Below are positions 1-9,210 of a stretch of DNA of 9,210 nt, in pieces. Where the stretch lies: positions 1 through 9,210 of the forward strand of contig JADGRM010000075.1 of assembly GCA_017880945.1 (NCBI GenBank). Reading direction: 5' to 3'. Positions within the stretch are counted from its first letter, which is position 1. Every line of letters begins with the position of its first letter. This DNA is from Gallionella sp. Lineage in GTDB: Bacteria > Pseudomonadota > Gammaproteobacteria > Burkholderiales > Gallionellaceae. The notes below the pieces were generated by a model. It made no database searches, was not told the DNA's origin, and was given only the letters and a program-made list of their open reading frames with translations. A program made the translations under genes and the position numbers.

Positions 1-3713
<3,713 letters not shown>

Positions 3714-3730
3714 AATTCAGGGTGCGGTGC

Positions 3731-3743
3731 GCCTCTCCGAGGC
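3731..3743. other. Short hairpin after the c-di-GMP gene
   Basis: GCCTC, a 3-base loop, then GAGGC gives a 5-bp stem about 20 bases after the stop of the GGDEF/EAL gene. Neither strand has a following T-run, so it is at best a weak 3'-end stabiliser. I see no clear intrinsic terminator in the 112-base gap. Confidence 0.3.
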
Positions 3744-3761
3744 CTCCCAACTCTAAACCTG

Positions 3762-6302
3762 CTAAAACCCCCTCAACAACACCTTCCCGAACTCTGCCGA
3801 CGGCACAGGCATGCTGAACAAATGTCCCTGGTAAGCCATGCAACCGGCATGCTCCAGAAAAGCACGCTGTGCCTCGGTTTCCACCCCTTCGGCAATAACT
3901 TCCATTCCCAGGATGTTGGCCATTCCGATGATGGTCTGCACGATTACTGCATCGGTGGATTTTGTGCCAATGTTGCGCACAAAGGACTGGTCGATCTTCA
4001 GTTGGTCAAGCGGGAGTTGCGTCAGGTAAGCAAGTGATGAATAGCCCGTGCCGAAGTCGTCCATGGAGAAGCGAACCCCGAATTCCTTGAGTTCGTGCAT
4101 CTTGGCGATAGCCTCATTGATGTCGTCCAGCACCACGCTCTCGGTCAGCTCAATCTTGAGCCGGGTCGGATCTGCACCAGCCATTAATACGGCTACGCGC
4201 ACTTGCGCAACGAAGTCGGGTTGGTGGAACTGGCGCGCGCTCACGTTGATAGCGAGTTGCAGTTGATCTGTCAGCGGATTCGCTGCCCATGCCTTGATCT
4301 GGGCGCAGGCGGTTTCAAGCACCCATTGCCCGATGGGCAGAATGAGCCCGTTCTTTTCTGCCATCGGGATGAATTCGGAAGGCAAAATCTCCCCTCTCAT
4401 CGGATGCATCCAGCGCAGCAAGGCTTCGGCACCGACAGGTTGGCTGTCGGCATTCATCTGAACCTGGTATAAAAGATGGAATTGCTGCTCGGTGATCGCG
4501 TCGCGCAGATCGGATTCAAGTATGACACGGGCCTCGAGCGCGGCCTGCATGTCCGGGTCGAAGAAACGCAGCGTATTACGTCCGGCAGCTTTTGCTTCGT
4601 ACATCGCCGTATCAGCACGCTTTAGCAGGTCGTCCACGCTGACATCATGGGCGCGGAACAGGCTGATACCGATACTGCAGGAGCTGAAATATTCAAAGTC
4701 CCGCAACAGGAAAGGCTGGCTGAGAGATTCGCGGATATTTTCTCCTGCCACCTTGGCATGTGCAATCGCTTGCTCCGCTTCTTCACTCAGGCTTCCCAGC
4801 ATGACGACGAACTCGTCGCCGCCCAAACGCGCGACTGTATCCCCCGCACGCACGCGTGCTTGCAGGCGCTGCGAAACTTCGACCAGCAGCAGATCGCCGA
4901 CATCGTGACCCTTGGTATCATTAAGTGTCTTGAAATGATCGAGGTCAATGAACAGGATGACACCGTGTTCACCGCTACGGACGCCGGAAGCCATGGAGTG
5001 GTTCAGCCTATCCATCAGTAAACGACGGTTGGGCAGTTTGGTGAGCGAATCATAGAAAGCAAGCTGGTGTATTTGCTCTTCAGCCTCTTTGCGCAGTGTG
5101 ATATCGGTAAATACCGAAACATAATGCGTCACCTGTCCATCTTCATCGCTGACGGCGGTAGTGGTAAGCCATACCGGGTAGATTTTGCCATCCTTGTGAC
5201 GGTTCCAGATTTCTCCCTGCCAGTATTTTTCGCGGTGGAGAGTTTCCCACCTGTCACGAAAGAACTTGTCGTCATGCTGCCCGGATTTAAGCAAGTCGGG
5301 AAACTGTCCGATCACTTCCTCGGCGCTGTAACCGGTCAAACGTGTGAAGGCGCCGTTAACCCGGAGGATGCGCCTGTCCGGATCGAAGATCATGATACCT
5401 TCATGCGTCTCAAAAGCAGCGGCAGCGATACGCAGTTGCTGTCCTCTTTCCCTCATTCGATAATAAATATTGATGGCAGATCCGAGCATCAGCATCGCTG
5501 CCAGAAACAACAGCAGCCTGTAATTGGTCGCAGTACGCTGCTGCACTTGATATTGATCCAGATAGAGCTGCTCCAGCCCCGCCCCGACGTGATTCTTTCC
5601 GGGCGATGCCAGTTGCGCAAGCAAGTTTGGCATGCCATTCTCATATTTCAAAATGCTCCTGGCATGACGTACAGCCAATTCAGCCGACGCCTGAACGTGC
5701 CCAGGTAATCCGGGAATGATTTGACCGATCTCAGCAATATCATGTTTCAGAGTCTCCCGAACCTGGTCATTTTGATTGGTCGTCATCAACAGCGCGTTGC
5801 GCAACAGGTGTTCAAATTTCTCACTCTGCAAAGTGTCCGTTTTGTGCAGCTTTGCCTGCACCAAATTGACCATGCGCGGCAAATAAATAAAAGCGTTTTT
5901 TGTTACGGCGTTGCCGGATTTAAACTCTTCCAGCGCGGTTGCCTTTTGCTCGACCTGCCGCTGCAACATACTCAACTCCCGCATCACCTCCGGGGTATCG
6001 GGCAACGAGCCGTTTTCCTGATATTGAGGCAACGCAGCACTCAGTGCCCGCATACGCTGCATGATGGCATTAACCGCATCATAGTTATGGAAAAGCTGGT
6101 AATGGTGCTGCAATACCGCCTCGCCCAACTCGGTATCGCTGCTTTGCAATTCGCGAAGATCGCTCGTCAACGAATTGTGCATAACAGATTCGACTGGTTG
6201 TGCCTTGATAAACAGGAATACCAAGCCAACTGCCGCCATGCCGAACAGGATCAGTTGCCGGAAATTTCTTTTAACAACTCCTGCTTTGGCAATTCGGATC
6301 AT
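3762..6302 (-). CDS. Membrane sensor with PAS, GGDEF and EAL domains (c-di-GMP synthesis/turnover)
   Basis: Predicted bifunctional cyclic-di-GMP enzyme of 846 residues in the inner membrane. Layout: membrane segment about 17-33; a periplasmic region of about 230 residues, predicted all-helical and resembling the DAHL-type sensor fold (my impression, not confirmed); second membrane segment about 262-280; PAS with its C-terminal PAC part about 290-405 (VNGAFTRLTGYS at 315-326); GGDEF about 412-580; EAL about 597-840. The GGDEF motif is exact (494-498), and the product-inhibition site RAGD (485-488) is correctly five residues before it. The EAL metal and catalytic residues are all present: Glu626 (EALLRW), Asn686, Glu718, Asp748-Asp749 (DDFGTG), Lys769, Glu805 (AEGVE) and Gln825. 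Both activities may therefore work, and net output cannot be read from sequence. The ATG at 6302 overlaps the peroxidase TGA (ATGA) with AAGG just upstream, implying translational coupling and a shared function. Domain calls are firm; the signal sensed is unknown. Confidence 0.95.
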   Translation of the reverse strand: MIRIAKAGVVKRNFRQLILFGMAAVGLVFLFIKAQPVESVMHNSLTSDLRELQSSDTELGEAVLQHHYQLFHNYDAVNAIMQRMRALSAALPQYQENGSLPDTPEVMRELSMLQRQVEQKATALEEFKSGNAVTKNAFIYLPRMVNLVQAKLHKTDTLQSEKFEHLLRNALLMTTNQNDQVRETLKHDIAEIGQIIPGLPGHVQASAELAVRHARSILKYENGMPNLLAQLASPGKNHVGAGLEQLYLDQYQVQQRTATNYRLLLFLAAMLMLGSAINIYYRMRERGQQLRIAAAAFETHEGIMIFDPDRRILRVNGAFTRLTGYSAEEVIGQFPDLLKSGQHDDKFFRDRWETLHREKYWQGEIWNRHKDGKIYPVWLTTTAVSDEDGQVTHYVSVFTDITLRKEAEEQIHQLAFYDSLTKLPNRRLLMDRLNHSMASGVRSGEHGVILFIDLDHFKTLNDTKGHDVGDLLLVEVSQRLQARVRAGDTVARLGGDEFVVMLGSLSEEAEQAIAHAKVAGENIRESLSQPFLLRDFEYFSSCSIGISLFRAHDVSVDDLLKRADTAMYEAKAAGRNTLRFFDPDMQAALEARVILESDLRDAITEQQFHLLYQVQMNADSQPVGAEALLRWMHPMRGEILPSEFIPMAEKNGLILPIGQWVLETACAQIKAWAANPLTDQLQLAINVSARQFHQPDFVAQVRVAVLMAGADPTRLKIELTESVVLDDINEAIAKMHELKEFGVRFSMDDFGTGYSSLAYLTQLPLDQLKIDQSFVRNIGTKSTDAVIVQTIIGMANILGMEVIAEGVETEAQRAFLEHAGCMAYQGHLFSMPVPSAEFGKVLLRGF

Positions 6303-7327
6303 TTGCCTTTCTCGCCTTGATATACGCCAGTCAGGGTATTCAGGAACTTGACGATCCTGGCGATCTCTTCACCGCTCAAATCGACACCTAGCTGATATTT
6401 AGCCATGGTGGCCACCGCGTGCTCCAAAGTGACGGCCGAAGCATCGTGGAAATATGGCGCAGTCAAAGCCACATTACGCAATGACGGCACCCGAAATGCA
6501 TGGCGATCCGCTTCATTCCCGGTGACGTTATAACGGCCGAAGTCCACCTCCTGCACATTGCCACGGTTATCAAAGTAATTTTCAACCAGGCCAAGCTTCG
6601 CGTACATATTGCCGCCCACGTTCCCGCCTTGATGGCAGCTGATACAGCCCAGACCTTTGAAAAGCTCATAGCCGGCCAGCTCGTCACTATCCAGCGCATG
6701 CATATCACCGCGCAAAAATAGATCGAATTTTGAATTTGGTGTGGTTAAAGAACGCTCGAAAGTGGCGATGGCATTCTTGACTGATCGGGGTTCGGTGCCT
6801 TCCTGGTAAATTTCCAGGAATTCACGGCGATAATCCGCATCTTTCTCCAGCTTGGCGATGACCTCGGGCCATGTCGAATCCATTTCGGAAGCATGCGGCA
6901 TAGGAAATTCAATCTGATCCTCCAAGTTTGCCGCACGCCCGTCCCAGAACAGCCTGAAATTGAAACCACTGTTGAATACTGTCAGTGTGTTGATCTTGCC
7001 CTCTTTTCCTTCAACACTAGTCGAATGCTGCAAACCATCCACCCCGCCAGTCGCAAGGTTATGGCAATGAACACAGGCAACCGTATTGCCGCGGGAAAAA
7101 AACGGGTCGTAAAATAATCGCCGCCCCAAAGCGACCTTGCGCGCATCCAGATTTAAAGAAATCGGTATCGGGGTGATGGGCTCCTGCCATGTGCCTGAAC
7201 CGGCTATCAGCTCAGTGCGTCTGTGCGCATCAGGATGATCGTGTGCTGAAAACCATATAAAAAACACTGCTTCGCACAGAACCACAGTGAACAAAACCAA
7301 CACCAGCCAACGCGCCGGCTTAACCAC
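6299..7327 (-). CDS. Di-heme cytochrome c peroxidase (CCP/MauG family), membrane-anchored
   Basis: Periplasmic c-type di-heme protein of 342 residues. Family members reduce hydrogen peroxide with electrons from small cytochromes, or carry out MauG-like oxidations. An N-terminal hydrophobic segment (about 7-26) lacks a good signal-peptidase site, so it is probably an uncleaved anchor. Two heme-binding sites are seen: CVHCH (85-89) and CISCH (228-232). Other family signs: LFYDPFFSRG (71-80), GGVDGL (94-99), FWDGRA (127-132) with the inter-heme Trp128, GGNMYAKLG (238-246), FRVPSLRNV (278-286), PYFHD (291-295), and Met308 in TMAKYQLG as likely axial ligand of the high-potential heme. By my alignment from memory to the Pseudomonas CCP, the distal His of the peroxidatic heme is replaced by Val105. 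The start is GTG at 7327, with AAGG (7334-7337) 6 nt upstream. It lies 40 bases after nuoN, so it may be co-transcribed with the nuo operon, and its TGA overlaps the GGDEF/EAL start. True substrate unknown. Confidence 0.93.
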   Translation of the reverse strand: MVKPARWLVLVLFTVVLCEAVFFIWFSAHDHPDAHRRTELIAGSGTWQEPITPIPISLNLDARKVALGRRLFYDPFFSRGNTVACVHCHNLATGGVDGLQHSTSVEGKEGKINTLTVFNSGFNFRLFWDGRAANLEDQIEFPMPHASEMDSTWPEVIAKLEKDADYRREFLEIYQEGTEPRSVKNAIATFERSLTTPNSKFDLFLRGDMHALDSDELAGYELFKGLGCISCHQGGNVGGNMYAKLGLVENYFDNRGNVQEVDFGRYNVTGNEADRHAFRVPSLRNVALTAPYFHDASAVTLEHAVATMAKYQLGVDLSGEEIARIVKFLNTLTGVYQGEKGK

Positions 7328-7333
7328 GACAAG

Positions 7334-7384
7334 CCTTGTTGTATAGACGCAGCAGATCCATTCTGCCTTAATGCAGCAACAAGG
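7334..7384 (-). promoter_or_regulatory. Inverted repeat pairing the nuoN 3' end with the peroxidase Shine-Dalgarno
   Basis: CCTTGTTG within the last nuoN codons (7384-7377 on the mRNA strand) is a perfect 8-base complement of CAACAAGG (7341-7334). The latter contains the AAGG ribosome site of the peroxidase gene. The 35-base loop includes a small GCAG/CTGC stem. If formed, the structure would hide the ribosome site until a ribosome ending nuoN opens it, a standard way to couple translation. The complementarity is seen; the function is inferred. Confidence 0.45.
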
Positions 7385-8825
7385 ATTGCTGGACAGACAC
7401 CGCGCAAACAGACATCAGAGTGCCGGGCAACAAGCCAAGCAATAACACACCCAGACCGTTCACGCTGATCAGCAGCACGGTATCCTGTCCGAATATGATC
7501 GGCGCGCGACTTTCCGGTGCGTCGAAATACATCAGTTTGACGATGCGCAAGTAGTAGAACGCACCGATCAACGAGAACAGGACTGCTGCCACCGCCAGCC
7601 AGACGTGCCCTGCTTGCACGACGGCATTCAGCACCGAGAATTTGGCGTAAAAACCCACAGTAGGCGGCACGCCCGCCATGGAGAACATCAGCAACAGCAT
7701 CAGAAAAGCGAGCCACGGACTGCGCTGGTTGAGTCCTTTGAAATCGTCGAGTTTATCGGCCTCGAAACCCGCCCTGGACATCAGCATGATCATGCCGAAC
7801 GCGCCCAACGACATCAGCACATAAACCACTGCGTAGAACATTGCCGACCCGTAGCCCTCGATACCGCCGCTCAGCAGGCCGAGCAGCAGGAAGCCCATGT
7901 GCGAAATGGTGGAGTAGGCGAACATGCGCTTGAGGTTGGTTTGCGCGATCGCGGTGATGTTGCCGAGTGCCATCGAAGCGATGGAAAGAATGATCAACAT
8001 GCCCGACCAGTGTTGCACCAGCGGCTGCAGACCTTCGACCAGTATCCGGGCAGTGAAGGCGAATGCCGCCAGCTTGGGTGCGGAGCCGATCAGCATGGTC
8101 ATAGCCGTCGGCGCACCGTGATACACATCGGGAACCCACATGTGGAACGGCACCACGCCAAGCTTGAAGGCCAGACCGGAAACCGTGAACACCAGTCCGA
8201 ATACCAGCAGGGGTTTATTCGCATGGCCAGACTGGATCGCGTGCGAGATCGCACCCAATTCCAGCGAGCCGGTCGCGCCATACAACATGGACATCCCGTA
8301 TAACAGCAAACCGGAAGCCAGCGCGCCGAGGATGAAATATTTCATCGCTGCTTCTGTGGCAGTGGCAGAATCCCGTTGCAATGCGACCATTGCGTACAAA
8401 CTCAGGGAGAGCAGTTCCAGACCGAGATACAGGGTGAGAAAATGACTGGCGGAGATCATCACCATCATGCCCAGCGTGGCGAACAAAGTCAGCACCATGA
8501 ATTCGCCGCTGAACAGCCCGCGCACAGTCAGATATAGCCTTGAATACACCAGCATCATGGAAACTGCTATATAGGTCAGCAGCTTCAATACATCGGACAT
8601 CAGATCATCAACGAACATGTTGTGAAAAGTATGCACAACGCCGTTTTCATGCGTGCCGACAGTGATCAGCGCACAGCCCATCAAGGTAAGTTGCACCAGC
8701 ATGTAGGTGACCATCCTGCCGCTTTGTTTGATCAGCAGATCTGCAATTAAAATCACGCACGCCATGAACAGCAGGAATATTTCCGCGTATGCTGGCATCA
8801 AATTCGTCATCAAATCCATATTCAT
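7368..8825 (-). CDS. nuoN: NADH-quinone oxidoreductase subunit N
   Basis: Antiporter-like membrane subunit of respiratory complex I, which couples NADH oxidation and quinone reduction to proton pumping. The 485-residue, strongly hydrophobic protein has about 14 membrane segments, the usual NuoN length. Residues tied to proton transfer are present: Glu137 in LGLELLSL, Lys162 in AMKYF, Lys221 and His228 in [11 protein letters not shown], Lys251 in SAPKLAAF, and Lys395 in GFYAKF. The ATG at 8825 is used, but GAG abuts it directly. The second ATG (8819) has this GAG at a better 6-nt distance and is a real alternative, two residues shorter. Upstream is nuoM across a repeat-filled 167-base spacer, wider than usual inside nuo operons. 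Downstream, 40 bases on, is a di-heme peroxidase that is not a complex I gene. Confidence 0.98.
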   Translation of the reverse strand: MNMDLMTNLMPAYAEIFLLFMACVILIADLLIKQSGRMVTYMLVQLTLMGCALITVGTHENGVVHTFHNMFVDDLMSDVLKLLTYIAVSMMLVYSRLYLTVRGLFSGEFMVLTLFATLGMMVMISASHFLTLYLGLELLSLSLYAMVALQRDSATATEAAMKYFILGALASGLLLYGMSMLYGATGSLELGAISHAIQSGHANKPLLVFGLVFTVSGLAFKLGVVPFHMWVPDVYHGAPTAMTMLIGSAPKLAAFAFTARILVEGLQPLVQHWSGMLIILSIASMALGNITAIAQTNLKRMFAYSTISHMGFLLLGLLSGGIEGYGSAMFYAVVYVLMSLGAFGMIMLMSRAGFEADKLDDFKGLNQRSPWLAFLMLLLMFSMAGVPPTVGFYAKFSVLNAVVQAGHVWLAVAAVLFSLIGAFYYLRIVKLMYFDAPESRAPIIFGQDTVLLISVNGLGVLLLGLLPGTLMSVCAVSVQQSLLLH

Positions 8826-8830
8826 CTCAA

Positions 8831-8872
8831 AATCAGTCGTTAGTCGTGAGTCTCTAGTTGGGAGTCGGTAGT
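8831..8872. repeat. Six degenerate 7-bp tandem repeats before nuoN
   Basis: The plus strand divides exactly into AATCAGT, CGTTAGT, CGTGAGT, CTCTAGT, TGGGAGT and CGGTAGT. All end in AGT; the consensus is roughly CGTTAGT (ACTAACG on the mRNA strand). The array ends 5 bases before the first nuoN ATG, so it occupies the nuoN leader. A weaker inverted series with NCT every 7 bases (ACTACCG, GCTAATT, GCTAGAG, GCTGTCC, TCTGGTG) follows at 8888-8922. The periodicity is seen directly; origin and role are unknown. Confidence 0.7.
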
Positions 8873-8894
8873 TGATTTAACTAAATGACTACCG
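8866..8894. other. Hairpin in the nuoM-nuoN spacer
   Basis: CGGTAGT (8866-8872) pairs with ACTACCG (8888-8894), and inside it ATTT (8875-8878) pairs with AAAT (8883-8886) around a 4-base AACT loop. An internal loop of 2 against 1 bases separates the stems, giving 11 bp in all. No T-run follows on the minus strand. It forms where the heptad array meets its inverted counterpart. Confidence 0.6.
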
Positions 8895-8904
8895 GCTAAT
8901 TGCT

Positions 8905-8918
8905 AGAGGCTGTCCTCT
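8905..8918. other. Small hairpin in the nuoM-nuoN spacer
   Basis: AGAGG, loop CTGT, CCTCT: a 5-bp stem with a 4-base loop, extendable by one U-G wobble and one C-G pair. It is the second of three hairpins in this spacer, and no T-run follows it. Confidence 0.4.
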
Positions 8919-8938
8919 GGTGAAACTACTGATACAAC

Positions 8939-8963
8939 TACTAGCCATCTGACTAGGCTAGTA
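8939..8963. other. Hairpin after the nuoM stop
   Basis: TACTAGCC (8939-8946) and GGCTAGTA (8956-8963) are perfect 8-base complements around a 9-base loop. It lies 29 bases downstream of the nuoM stop. No T-run follows on the minus strand, so it is more likely an mRNA-stability or processing element than a terminator. The direct repeat AACTACT (8924-8930 and 8936-8942) overlaps its left arm. Confidence 0.5.
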
Positions 8964-8992
8964 AACAACACCAGCCAAGTCATTGGTTATGT

Positions 8993-9210
8993 TTACAACG
9001 GCAACTTGGAACGGGCAACGTGTACCAGTAAATCATTCACCGACACATGCATGATTTCGCTGAACGGCAGCGGGTACAGACCCATGCCCAGCACGGCTAT
9101 CGCCAGAATCACAAAGATCACTTTTTCGCGCAGTGTCAAGTCGGTGAGTTCGGCGACATGATGGTTGGCGACTGCGCCGAAAATCACGCGCTTGTACATC
9201 CAAAGCGTGT
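8993..9210 (-). CDS. nuoM: NADH-quinone oxidoreductase subunit M, C-terminal part
   Basis: Only the last 71 residues (of about 490-500) are inside the window, ending at TAA 8995-8993; the gene enters from base 9210. The text TLWMYKRVIFG followed by ANHHV is a hallmark of the NuoM C-terminal region. One further membrane segment (about VIFVILAIAVLGMGLYP) and a short amphipathic tail follow. NuoM is an antiporter-like proton-pumping subunit of complex I and normally directly precedes nuoN, as here. The proton-path residues lie upstream and cannot be checked. Confidence 0.95.
   Translation of the reverse strand, partial: TLWMYKRVIFGAVANHHVAELTDLTLREKVIFVILAIAVLGMGLYPLPFSEIMHVSVNDLLVHVARSKLPL

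Noticed and set aside
3731..3743. Hairpin as intrinsic terminator of the c-di-GMP gene
   Set aside because: Only a 5-bp stem and no T-run on either side.
7605..8303. Plus-strand open frame of 232 codons opposite nuoN
   Set aside because: His/Gln/Arg-rich antisense shadow of a hydrophobic gene; no family features.

Overview
The window is a stretch of proteobacterial chromosome, most likely betaproteobacterial and perhaps from the Nitrosomonadales/Gallionellaceae side. This rests on the pyrG-kdsA-eno gene order, the close fit of KdsA to the Cys-containing betaproteobacterial type, and the NuoM/NuoN sequences. The genus is an inference I cannot prove from this sequence. Every gene I can support lies on the minus strand, so transcription runs from high to low coordinates.

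Right part (about 6300-9210): the end of the respiratory complex I operon. It holds the 3' end of nuoM, then a 167-base spacer filled with degenerate 7-bp repeats and hairpins, then complete nuoN. Only 40 bases after nuoN comes a gene for a membrane-anchored periplasmic di-heme cytochrome c peroxidase (CCP/MauG family). Its stop codon overlaps the start of the next gene by an ATGA.

Middle (3762-6302): a large membrane-bound cyclic-di-GMP enzyme. It has a helical periplasmic sensor between two membrane segments, then PAS, GGDEF (with intact I-site) and EAL domains, all with key residues present. Its tight coupling to the peroxidase suggests a periplasmic redox or peroxide signal feeding into c-di-GMP. 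This pair is the most promising candidate for an undescribed functional unit here.

Left part (1-3761): after a 112-base gap with a good sigma70-like promoter come pyrG (CTP synthase), kdsA (KDO-8-phosphate synthase, metal-dependent type) and eno (enolase, cut by the window edge). Between pyrG and kdsA sits a 32-codon open frame whose start overlaps the pyrG stop and whose stop overlaps the kdsA start. The same 16-bp sequence (RBS plus ATGA junction) occurs at both ends, as if the junction had been duplicated around about 80 bases of extra DNA.

The products cover housekeeping roles (CTP and LPS precursor synthesis, glycolysis, respiration) plus one accessory redox/signalling pair. No tRNA, rRNA, CRISPR array, insertion sequence or phage gene was seen. 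No gene-free stretch exceeds 170 bases.
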